From assembly GCA_016213945.1 (NCBI GenBank), contig JACQZF010000067.1:1-35525 (forward strand): a stretch of DNA of 35,525 bases, written 5' to 3'. Both the position numbers and the translations under genes were made by a program. Shown piece after piece: positions 21,478 to 28,801 of the stretch (position 1 is the stretch's first letter; every line of letters begins with the position of its first letter). Below the pieces are notes generated by a model. The model worked only from the letters and a program-made list of their open reading frames with translations. It did not search any database and was not told where the DNA came from. The stretch comes from Nitrospirota bacterium. GTDB lineage: Bacteria > Nitrospirota > Thermodesulfovibrionia > UBA6902.

Positions 21478-22670
21478 AAACAATATATCTCGACCATGTA
21501 GCAACCAATCCGTTGCATCCCGAAGTCCTTGACGCGATGCTCCCTTATTTCAAAGAACATTATGGAAACCCGTTAAGCGTATACGAGTCCGGCGTGAAGG
21601 CGCGTGAGGCCATTGAAGATGCAAGAGAACGCACAGCTTCACTGGTTAATGCCAAGGCAAAGGAGATAATTTTTACTGCAAGCGGAGCCGAGGCCAATAA
21701 TTTCGCGTTGAAAGGCATTGCCTATGCCAGCCAGAGCAAAGGTAAGCACATCATTATTTCCAAGATCGAGCATCATTCGATTTTAAACACCGCGCGTTTC
21801 CTTGAGAAATCGGGGTTTGCCGTAACATATCTTCCGGTAGACAAGAATGGGATTGTAAATCCGGCGGACGTTGAAAAGGCTATTATAAAAGAGACCATAC
21901 TGATTTCCATCATTCACGCAAGCCCGGAGATCGGCACGATACAGCCTATTGCCGAAATCGCCAGGATCGCAAAACAGAAGGGCGTAATTTTTCATACGGA
22001 TGCAGTTGCATCTGTCGGCAATATACCTGTTGACGTTCAGTCTCTCGGGGTAGACATGCTAACATTTGCGGCCCACCAGTTTTACGGGCCTAAAGGAGCA
22101 GCCGCCCTTTATGTGAAAGAAGGCATCCGGATAGTGCCTTTGATCTACGGAGGAATACAGGAAGGCGGACGCAGGGCAGGCACTGAAAATGTCCCCGCAA
22201 TAGTCGGGATGGGCAAGGCAGCGGAACTTACAAAAAGTGACCTGCAAAAAAGAATCGACCACGTGAAACCCCTTCGGGATAAATTGATTGAAAATACACT
22301 CAAGATAGATAAAGTAATACTCACGGGACACCCTGAAAACCGCCTGCCTAACCATGCAAGTTTTGTGGTGGAATATATTGAAGGCGAAGCCATGATGCTG
22401 CTCCTGGCGGCTAAAGGCATTTACGCGGCAAGCGGCTCCGCCTGCAGTTCAAAAGCCTTAAAGGCCTCGCCGGTCATAATTTCAATCGGCATCCCGGCGC
22501 ATCTTGCCCAGGGGTCTGTTGTATTTACACTTGGGGAAGAAACCACGGACGACGACATAAATTATTTCAACGAAACATTCCCTCAAGTCATAAAACGGTT
22601 AAGAGAAATTTCCCCCTTTGCCAAGGGATGGGAAGGATTGGAGGATTCTACATGTACAGCGCGAAAGTAA
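21474..22670 (+). CDS. IscS/NifS-like protein lacking the PLP-site residues (predicted pseudoenzyme)
   Basis: 398 residues, full length and collinear with class I cysteine desulfurases. The overall fold signatures remain (FTASGAEANNFALKG, KIEHHSILN, HTDAVASVGN, AAHQFYGPKGAAALY, GGIQEGGRRAGTENV, ASGSACSSKAL). The Schiff-base lysine is Q202 (HQ instead of HK). Other PLP contacts are also changed: the T76 equivalent is A72, N155 is P151, Q183 is A179. The arginines expected near VLRALG and SIRFSLG are I336 and V. The mobile-loop cysteine C324 and H201 are kept. It should not bind PLP as an internal aldimine or desulfurate cysteine. It may be a scaffold or persulfide acceptor for IscU. Archaeoglobus fulgidus IscS, which lacks the lysine too, is a precedent known to me from the literature. 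Confidence 0.88.
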   Translation: MKTIYLDHVATNPLHPEVLDAMLPYFKEHYGNPLSVYESGVKAREAIEDARERTASLVNAKAKEIIFTASGAEANNFALKGIAYASQSKGKHIIISKIEHHSILNTARFLEKSGFAVTYLPVDKNGIVNPADVEKAIIKETILISIIHASPEIGTIQPIAEIARIAKQKGVIFHTDAVASVGNIPVDVQSLGVDMLTFAAHQFYGPKGAAALYVKEGIRIVPLIYGGIQEGGRRAGTENVPAIVGMGKAAELTKSDLQKRIDHVKPLRDKLIENTLKIDKVILTGHPENRLPNHASFVVEYIEGEAMMLLLAAKGIYAASGSACSSKALKASPVIISIGIPAHLAQGSVVFTLGEETTDDDINYFNETFPQVIKRLREISPFAKGWEGLEDSTCTARK

Positions 22671-23023
22671 TGGACCACTTTACAAACCCAAGGAACGTCG
22701 GTGAAATGTCCGACGCTGACGGCATCGGAACAGAGGGCAATCCTGTCTGCGGCGACGTGATGAAGATATACATCAAGGTGAAAGACGATAAAATAGTTGA
22801 CGCTAAATTTCAGACCTTCGGCTGCGGCGCAGCCATTGCCGTATCAAGCATGGTGACTGAAATGACAAAGGGAATGACCCTTGACGAGGCCCTGAAAATT
22901 ACTAAGGCCTCTCTTGCGGAAGCTTTGGATGGCCTGCCGCCCCAGAAAATGCATTGTTCAAACCTCGGCGCGGACGCATTGCACAAAGCGATTGAGGATT
23001 ATAAAAACAAACAGCAGAAATAG
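22652..23023 (+). CDS. iscU: Iron-sulfur cluster scaffold IscU
   Basis: 123 residues from the ATG at 22652 with TTGGAGG upstream; an ATG at 22628 would add eight non-family residues. It starts MYSAKVMDHFTNPRNVG, typical of IscU. Cluster ligands are complete: the cysteine and aspartate in GNPVCGDVM (about 35-37), the second cysteine in TFGCGAAIA (about 62) and the third in MHCSNLGADAL (about 104). It overlaps the iscS-like gene by 19 bases and is last in the operon. It assembles [2Fe-2S]/[4Fe-4S] clusters. Intact ligands contrast with the broken PLP site of its partner. Confidence 0.93.
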   Translation: MYSAKVMDHFTNPRNVGEMSDADGIGTEGNPVCGDVMKIYIKVKDDKIVDAKFQTFGCGAAIAVSSMVTEMTKGMTLDEALKITKASLAEALDGLPPQKMHCSNLGADALHKAIEDYKNKQQK

Positions 23024-23061
23024 AATTGATTCACAAACTTATTATGAAAATCCCCCTGCAT

Positions 23062-23087
23062 CCCCCTTTTTCAAAGGGGGACTTTTT
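23062..23087 (+). terminator. Probable terminator of the isc operon
   Basis: CCCCCTTT-TTC-AAAGGGGG stem-loop followed by ACTTTTTT, about 40 bases after the iscU stop. The sequence also belongs to a common C-run/G-run repeat type, so it may be a repeat working as a terminator. Confidence 0.6.
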
Positions 23088-23092
23088 TGATT

Positions 23093-23113
23093 CCCCTCTT
23101 TGGCAAAGAGGGG
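23093..23113. repeat. Palindrome CCCCTCTTT-GGC-AAAGAGGGG
   Basis: A perfect 9-3-9 inverted repeat directly after the putative isc terminator, with GCCAGGGGAGATTT following. It is related in style to the element at 11385-11418. Confidence 0.8.
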
Positions 23114-23159
23114 CCAGGGGAGATTTAATAAAAATAAACTCTACCTTCGGAGTAAATAG

Positions 23160-23996
23160 ATGAAACCACTTTCACTCGGATACTCCCCCTGCCCTAACGA
23201 CACCTTTATCTTCTATGCCTTGATTCACGGCAGGATTAATACGAATGATCTCAAATTCAAAGAGGTCCTCCTCGACGTTGAGACCCTGAATCGAAAGGCG
23301 CTGAATGCTGAACTCGATCTGACCAAGGTCTCCTACCACGCGTTCGGTCACCTGAGAGATAAATATCGTCTGCTGAGAGCTGGAGGCGCGCTTGGAAGAG
23401 GCTGCGGGCCGCTTGTCGTGGTGAAACATGATTACACAATGAAAGAACTGCGCGGCAAAAATATCGCCATCCCCGGAAGGATGACCACCGCCTTTTTGCT
23501 GCTGCAACTTTATGATCCCGCTTTTTTTTCATCTTCTGCCCTCTGCCCTCTGCCCTCTGCCTTTGTCGAAATGCCTTTTCACAAAATCATGGAGGCGGTT
23601 GCAAATGAAGAAGTTGACGCGGGCTTGATAATCCATGAAAGCAGGTTCACGTATCCTTCTTTTGGATTAAAGCAGGTTATCGATCTCGGCGAATGGTGGG
23701 AGAGAGAGACAGGCCTGCCCATTCCCCTTGGAGGCATTCTTGCGAAAAGGTCCCTTGGTGACATGGTCAATGAAAAGCTCAATTCGTTAATTAAAAAAAG
23801 CGTTGAATACGCCTTTGGCAATCGCAGCGAGCCGATGGAGTATATAAAAAAACATTCCCAGGAACTTTCCGATGATGTCATCAATCAGCACATTGATCTT
23901 TACGTAAATGATTACTCTCTTGATATTGGCGCTGAAGGTGAAAAAGCTGTAACAGAACTCCTCTCAAGGGCGGAAGAGGCAGGCATCTTCTCGTGA
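23160..23996 (+). CDS. mqnD: 1,4-dihydroxy-6-naphthoate synthase (futalosine menaquinone pathway)
   Basis: 278 residues of the periplasmic-binding-protein-like MqnA/MqnD family. SPCPNDTFIFYALIHG at about 9-24 and GLIIHESRFTYPSFGL at about 159-174 are MqnD signatures; MqnD converts cyclic de-hypoxanthine futalosine into the naphthoate ring precursor. Residues about 124-137 (SSSALCPLPSA) are encoded by a CTGCCCTC repeat and look like an insertion between PGRMTTAFLLLQL and the VEMPFHKIM strand. It may be tolerated as a surface loop. The gene ends in GTGA shared with the start of ppx. Confidence 0.9.
   Translation: MKPLSLGYSPCPNDTFIFYALIHGRINTNDLKFKEVLLDVETLNRKALNAELDLTKVSYHAFGHLRDKYRLLRAGGALGRGCGPLVVVKHDYTMKELRGKNIAIPGRMTTAFLLLQLYDPAFFSSSALCPLPSAFVEMPFHKIMEAVANEEVDAGLIIHESRFTYPSFGLKQVIDLGEWWERETGLPIPLGGILAKRSLGDMVNEKLNSLIKKSVEYAFGNRSEPMEYIKKHSQELSDDVINQHIDLYVNDYSLDIGAEGEKAVTELLSRAEEAGIFS
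23536..23566. repeat. CTGCCCTC tandem repeat inside mqnD
   Basis: About four tandem units of GCCCTCT (7 bases), translated as ALCPLPSA in the mqnD frame. The unit resembles one arm of the self-complementary repeat at 25892-25995 and the repeat at 1484-1508. Confidence 0.7.
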
Positions 23997-24961
23997 AAAA
24001 CAAACCCCTTGCTGCCATCGACATAGGGACCAATACTTGCAGGCTTTTGATCGCAAATGTTCACTTCGATCCAAAAAAGAAAACCTACTGCATAAAAGAA
24101 CTTTTCTCCGACAGGATAATTGCGAGGCTCGGAGAAGGCCTTCACAAAAACAAGCGCCTTAATAAACAGGCAATGACGAGAGGGCTGAAGGCCCTCAGAA
24201 AATTCAGCGATACCTTATCAGAATACAATGTCACTGAAATCTCAGCGGTTGCGACAAGCGCGCTTAGAGAGGCAAAGAACAGGAATGATTTTTTAGCAAA
24301 AGTCAAAGAGGCCAGCGGGCTTGATATAAAGATAATCAGCGGGGAAGAAGAAGCAAGAATAACCGCCTTAGGGATGCTTACGGACTTTGCAATACCAAAG
24401 GCCGCCCTCCTCGTTGACATCGGAGGCGGAAGCACTGAGCTGATATTCGCGAAAAACGGGAAACATTTGTCTGTGCACAGCCTCAACCTCGGTGTTGTTA
24501 ACCTGGCTGGCAGGTACATGAAGGACGACCCTCCTTCCCAGGAAGATCTGATCAAGATGGACAGCCATATTTCCAGGAAGATCAGATCGAACGTGAATAC
24601 ATATTTGAAGCTCATCGATCATCACTCAAAACTCAAAACCGCATTTATCGGTACGGCAGGGACGATAACAGCGCTCGCTGCAATCACTAAAAAAGTAAAA
24701 AAATTTGAGCACAAGAAAATTCACGGCACAAGGATTACAAGGGAAAAGGTGAAAAATATTTTCAACAATATCTCCGCTGTCACCTCTAAAGAGAGAGCAA
24801 AATATCTGCCGTTTGAACCTTCGAGGCTTGACATTATAGTGCCGGGAACACTTATACTGTTGAAGCTGATGGAAACCTTTGACTTCAGGGAGATCACAGT
24901 CAGTAATCACGGTTTAAAAGAAGGAATCCTTATTGAACTTTACAAGAAAATAAATGAGTAA
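23993..24961 (+). CDS. Ppx/GppA-family phosphatase (exopolyphosphatase or pppGpp hydrolase)
   Basis: 322 residues, the short two-domain form of the family. ASKHA-fold signatures: AAIDIGTNTCRLLI at about 7-20 (phosphate 1), ATSALREAKN at about 84-93, SGEEEARI at about 112-119 with the catalytic glutamate, and LLVDIGGGSTELI at about 137-149. It removes terminal phosphates from polyphosphate or pppGpp; the two cannot be told apart by eye. The GTG start overlaps the mqnD stop (GTGA). Confidence 0.88.
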   Translation: MKNKPLAAIDIGTNTCRLLIANVHFDPKKKTYCIKELFSDRIIARLGEGLHKNKRLNKQAMTRGLKALRKFSDTLSEYNVTEISAVATSALREAKNRNDFLAKVKEASGLDIKIISGEEEARITALGMLTDFAIPKAALLVDIGGGSTELIFAKNGKHLSVHSLNLGVVNLAGRYMKDDPPSQEDLIKMDSHISRKIRSNVNTYLKLIDHHSKLKTAFIGTAGTITALAAITKKVKKFEHKKIHGTRITREKVKNIFNNISAVTSKERAKYLPFEPSRLDIIVPGTLILLKLMETFDFREITVSNHGLKEGILIELYKKINE

Positions 24962-25433
24962 AACAACTTCGATCACATACCAGTTCAGGAAAGCCACCAT
25001 CAAAGACGTCAAGGCAATACATGTCCTTGTGAACCAATTCGCAAGGAAGGAAGAAATGCTCCCTCGCTCCCTGAATGAGATTTACGAGAACATACGCGAT
25101 TTCTTCATCTGTCTTGATGACGAAAAGATCGTCGGGGCCGCCGCGCTTCACATCCTTTGGGAAGACCTTGCCGAGGTGAGATCAGTTGCCGTGGCAAGCA
25201 CTTATCAGCGCAAAGGCATAGGCGGGAAGCTGGTAAAAAAATGCCTGAAAGACGCTGAAGCCCTCGGCGTGGAAAAAGTATTTGCCCTCACCTATCATCC
25301 GGGGTTCTTCAAAGAATTGGGATTCCATGACGTTGACAAAGACGCCCTCCCGCAGAAGATCTGGGGCGAATGTCTCAAATGCCACAAGTTTCCAGAGTGC
25401 AACGAGCTGGCAGTGATAAAGGAATTAGGGTAG
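24954..25433 (+). CDS. GNAT N-acetyltransferase, ArgA-like (possible N-acetylglutamate synthase)
   Basis: 159 residues. GNAT core: FRKATIKDVKAIHVLV at the start, VGAAALHI at about 62-69, EVRSVAVASTYQRKGIGGKLV at about 77-97 with the acetyl-CoA loop Q/RxxGxG, and HPGFFKELGFHDV at about 114-126. The tail KIWGECLKCHKFPECNE has three cysteines, typical of the stand-alone ArgA-like group that acetylates glutamate in arginine synthesis. The function is likely but unproven. It overlaps ppx by eight bases and ends nine bases into the convergent surA-like gene. Confidence 0.8.
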   Translation: MSKTTSITYQFRKATIKDVKAIHVLVNQFARKEEMLPRSLNEIYENIRDFFICLDDEKIVGAAALHILWEDLAEVRSVAVASTYQRKGIGGKLVKKCLKDAEALGVEKVFALTYHPGFFKELGFHDVDKDALPQKIWGECLKCHKFPECNELAVIKELG

Positions 25434-26012
25434 ATCAGGTCCGGCGGAAAGCCTTACCCTTATATAAGCGTTATCTCTCAGCTCTTTTATATGCTCAAGC
25501 AGTTTTAATCTCAATTTCCCGACAACGAGAATGTCCTCTATCTCATCCTTGACTTCGAGAAATTCTTTACCGCTGAAGCGTTCCGTATTATTTGTATAAA
25601 AAGCCTCTATCTCTTCTATCGGGACATGTATCGAGGATTTTATTCTCTTCTCTATGTATTCTTTTACAAGGGCATCATCGTCAGCCGCTTTATTAGAGGA
25701 ATTTCCCGGCCTCAATCTCTTCGCCTGTTCAAGAAGCAGGATCCTGTTTATCATCTCATCCAGGACCCTGGCCTCTGATATATTCACGTCCGATTTTCTT
25801 GCCGTGTTAAGGGCCTTCTGATATTCACTCTGCAGGACGACTTCCTTATTTACTATCGCCACTATCCGGTCGAGGACGTCAGCATGACTGTCAGAGCAAA
25901 GCGCAAAGTGCAAAGTGCATAGAGCATAGAGTGTAAGAAAAAATACCCGGCGCAAGAAATTATCTTTGCCCTTCGCCCTTTGCCCTATGCTCTGCTTTTT
26001 TTTAGAACGCAT
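25425..26012 (-). CDS. SurA N-terminal-domain periplasmic chaperone
   Basis: 195 residues from the ATG at 26012, which overlaps the bamA stop; a start at 26051 would sit further inside bamA and add 13 residues. After a signal peptide (basic residues 3-24, hydrophobic 25-40, likely cleavage after SHA at about 44) comes DVLDRIVAIVNKEVVLQSEYQKAL, the SurA_N signature, and LDEMINRILLLEQAKR. There is no parvulin (PPIase) domain, so only the chaperone core is present. It would help deliver outer-membrane proteins to the adjacent BamA. The signal peptide is encoded by a self-complementary repeat. Confidence 0.82.
   Translation of the reverse strand: MRSKKKQSIGQRAKGKDNFLRRVFFLTLYALCTLHFALCSDSHADVLDRIVAIVNKEVVLQSEYQKALNTARKSDVNISEARVLDEMINRILLLEQAKRLRPGNSSNKAADDDALVKEYIEKRIKSSIHVPIEEIEAFYTNNTERFSGKEFLEVKDEIEDILVVGKLRLKLLEHIKELRDNAYIRVRLSAGPDLP
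25892..25995. repeat. Inverted repeat of GCAAAGT/CTTTGCC units that encodes a signal peptide
   Basis: The left arm (25892-25933) has AGCAAAGCGCAAAGTGCAAAG-type units and CATAGAG units; the right arm (25964-25995) has CTTTGCCCTTCGCCC and CCTATGCTCTGC, its complement. The loop is about 30 bases. It lies wholly in the surA-like coding region. Confidence 0.8.
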
Positions 26013-28773
26013 GTCCAAAGCTGAAGTGGAGTTCTCCTGAGGTTTCTCCACGGTCCCTGTTCATTTTATGCCCGTAGTCTAAGCTGATCGGGCCGATAGG
26101 TGTTTTATATCTCAGGCCCGCGCCGGAGGTATATTTTAATTTCATGCGCACATCCTGAAGCAGCTGCCACACGTTGCCCGCATCCATAAATGTCACAAGC
26201 CCGAACCCTTTTCCGAGCGCTATTCTGAATTCGAGGTTTCCAAGGGCGAAAATGTTGCCGCCTGTCGGCGAATCGTCAGCGCCTTTCGGCCCGAGGGTGT
26301 CATTGCTGTATCCCCTGACCGTTGTCCTTCCGCCAAGAAAAAATCTTTCAACAAGGGGCAGCTCCTGAATGGTGTCATAACTGTAAGCGGCGCCGCCCCT
26401 TAGTGAAAACGCAAACACGACCCTCTTTATTACCGGGAAAAACCATGAGCTTTGGACTGTGCCCTTTATAAATTCGGTCTCCGAGAGCAGGGCCTTTGAG
26501 GCAAACTTGACGACAATGCCGTGTAATGAGCCCCTGGTCGGATCAAAAGGGTCGTCCCGCGTGTCATAGAATAATGAAGGTGTGGCGCTGCCTATGCCGA
26601 TTGTCCCGGAATCTTCACGGCTCAATATTACGCCGGGCTCAACGTCCTTGGTGTCGACAAAAGAGTACTCATAGTTCAGGGTCGCCCTCCATTCTTTTTT
26701 TATCACTTTTTCGATGCCTAAAAGCATGCCCGTCCTGTCGATCTTGTACAGCACGTCTCTTGTATCAAGGTTGACGGACCGCGTCTTCTCTTTAATCAAT
26801 AAAGCCGTAAACAGCAGGTCCCGCTGGTTAAAAAGCCACGGCTCTTTGAAACTGAATGTATATCTTTCCTTGACCGCGCTGAAATCGCCCTTGAGCCCTA
26901 CCTGCCTGTGATATCCGCCGAGGTTATTGTAGTTGATGCCGAGCGAGCTGCGAAACCTTTCGTAATCACCGTAACCGAGACTGATCTCCACGGAACCCGG
27001 GTTGCCTTCTTTCAGAGAGACGAGCATGTCCCTTACAAGTTTACCGTCCTCTGTCTTCTCGGTTTCGAGAACGCTTACCGATACTTCATTGAAAATGCCG
27101 AGCTTGTAAAGCCGCTGTTTGGTCGTCAGGATATCTTCATAATTATAGGTATCGCCTTCAGTTACTGTAAATTCCCGCTCTATGATCTTCGCCTTAGTCT
27201 GGCGGTTTCCGCTGATGATGATCTTCCCTATGACGGAGGGCCTGTTTTCAGTGACCTTGAAAGTTATAAAAGCCTTGTCCTCCTCGACCCTGCTTTCTAC
27301 CTCAACGCGCGCGTCCATATAGCCTTTACTGTTGTACAGGGAAATGATCCTGTATCTCGCATCTCCTATGTCGACTAAATTGTAGGGGGACCCTTTCTTA
27401 AGCTGCAACGCGTTCTCTATCTCAGAGGAACCGATGTCCCTGTTGCCTTCAAACTGAATACCTTCGATCTTTGTCTGGGGCCCTTCCGCGATAATAAATT
27501 TCAGCAGCAATTGACTGCCGTCTTCCTGGAAATCTTTTTCTATTTCTTTTATGTCCGTCTTGATGTACCCAAGCGCGTTGTAAAATCTCAGGACCGAATC
27601 CCTGCTTGCCGCTAAAAGGTTATCATTGTATGGCTTCCCTCCGGTAAGGGGAATTATGCTCTTAACAGCCTCGGAAGAGATGCTGGTCCCTTCAAATTCT
27701 ATCTTCTTCAGAAAAACCTTTTTGCCTTCAAAGATAATAAAATCAAGCTTTATGACTTCATCCTCTGTCCGCTTTCCCGCGGCGACCTGCGCGTAGTAAT
27801 ACCCTTCTCCCAGGTAGACGCTTTTCATCCGGTCAAGCGCCTCCTGCACCGCTTCGTCAGTAACTTCCCCGTCTTCAAAAAAAGGGACCTCTTTTTTGAG
27901 GTCTTTCGCGCTCACCGCGTAATTGCCTATAAAAGACATTTCGAGTCTCTGCCCTTTGTTGACCGGCACGACGAGGACGCCGTCCCTGAATTCATACGGG
28001 CCGGCAACTGGGTTGAAATAATTTTCGGATTTTAAATATTCCTTCAGATTTTTTATTTGCAGGTCCACTGCGTCCTTATCAAATATGTCCCCCTCCGATA
28101 CCTTAAAGTACCACCTCAGATCAGCGGCGATGTCAACAGTATTTATTATCAGGGGCGGCCCCTCGTTTATTTGTATGTTCAGGTGGACTTCAGCCGGCTT
28201 GTCTGTTTGTTCAGCGGAGATCGTGACTTCGGCGGAAGGGAACCCCTTTCTCCCGTAATGGTTGAGCAGGTCCGTTTTCGCCTTATTGAGATATTCTTCC
28301 CTGAAATCATCTCCTTCTTTATACGGAATTACTTTCTTGATATCCCTGACAGAGACTTTTTTATTTCCGTCCATAACAATTTTTTTAATGAGCGGTATCT
28401 CTTTAACAACATACTTTAATTTGGTCCCGCCGTCATAAGGCCCGGACACCGCCTGTATGTCATAGAAAATTCCTTTTCTGAAGGCCCTTTTTATGCCTAT
28501 GGCCAGTTCATCTTCATCGAATATTCTCCCCACCCTTAGATCGATAAGTTCTATCAATTCCTTCTTATCGATCCTGTGAAGCCCCTCAACCTCAATCGCC
28601 CTGATGACTTTGTCTGAATCTGAGGCATATGTATAAATAGGAAGTAAGAAGTAGGAAGTAAGAAGTAAAATAAAGGCAAGAATTTTACCCCTATATTTTT
28701 CTGGATTCCCGCTTTCACGGGAATGACGCCATTTGCTGTGATTAATGTCGCAATATATATTTATCATTTTCAC
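26002..28773 (-). CDS. bamA: Outer-membrane assembly factor BamA/Omp85 with seven POTRA domains
   Basis: 923 residues. Following a signal segment (about 33-50) come seven POTRA-like repeats, each opening with an I-x-x-I-x-[FVI]-x-G strand: IRAIEVEG, IKKIVMDG, INTVDIAA, LEMSFIGN, LKKIEFEG, IEGIQFEG and IGKIIISG, covering about 57-600. The Omp85 beta-barrel follows, with the VRGY lid motif (RTTVRGYSND) at about 818-827 and a C-terminal phenylalanine (SFGHAF). E. coli BamA has five POTRAs. It inserts beta-barrel proteins into the outer membrane. It may also act as TamA-like partner of the TamB encoded upstream. GTG 28773 or ATG 28767 may start it; the first ~30 residues come from repeats (see 28637-28800). 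Confidence 0.93.
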   Translation of the reverse strand: MKMINIYCDINHSKWRHSRESGNPEKYRGKILAFILLLTSYFLLPIYTYASDSDKVIRAIEVEGLHRIDKKELIELIDLRVGRIFDEDELAIGIKRAFRKGIFYDIQAVSGPYDGGTKLKYVVKEIPLIKKIVMDGNKKVSVRDIKKVIPYKEGDDFREEYLNKAKTDLLNHYGRKGFPSAEVTISAEQTDKPAEVHLNIQINEGPPLIINTVDIAADLRWYFKVSEGDIFDKDAVDLQIKNLKEYLKSENYFNPVAGPYEFRDGVLVVPVNKGQRLEMSFIGNYAVSAKDLKKEVPFFEDGEVTDEAVQEALDRMKSVYLGEGYYYAQVAAGKRTEDEVIKLDFIIFEGKKVFLKKIEFEGTSISSEAVKSIIPLTGGKPYNDNLLAASRDSVLRFYNALGYIKTDIKEIEKDFQEDGSQLLLKFIIAEGPQTKIEGIQFEGNRDIGSSEIENALQLKKGSPYNLVDIGDARYRIISLYNSKGYMDARVEVESRVEEDKAFITFKVTENRPSVIGKIIISGNRQTKAKIIEREFTVTEGDTYNYEDILTTKQRLYKLGIFNEVSVSVLETEKTEDGKLVRDMLVSLKEGNPGSVEISLGYGDYERFRSSLGINYNNLGGYHRQVGLKGDFSAVKERYTFSFKEPWLFNQRDLLFTALLIKEKTRSVNLDTRDVLYKIDRTGMLLGIEKVIKKEWRATLNYEYSFVDTKDVEPGVILSREDSGTIGIGSATPSLFYDTRDDPFDPTRGSLHGIVVKFASKALLSETEFIKGTVQSSWFFPVIKRVVFAFSLRGGAAYSYDTIQELPLVERFFLGGRTTVRGYSNDTLGPKGADDSPTGGNIFALGNLEFRIALGKGFGLVTFMDAGNVWQLLQDVRMKLKYTSGAGLRYKTPIGPISLDYGHKMNRDRGETSGELHFSFGHAF

Positions 28774-28800
28774 TTCTCACTTCTTACTTTTTACTTCTCA
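28637..28800. repeat. Composite repeat at the bamA 5' end (GAAGTAA hairpin plus half REP)
   Basis: Left arm: GGAAGTAAGAAG units at 28638-28670. Right arm: complementary CTTCTCACTTCTTAC units at 28770-28800. Between them lies a half REP unit, CTGGATTCCCG...CGGGAATGAC (28701-28727). On the minus strand the left arm encodes LLLTSYFLLP of the BamA signal segment and the REP encodes HSRESGNPE. Confidence 0.8.
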
Positions 28801-28801
28801 C

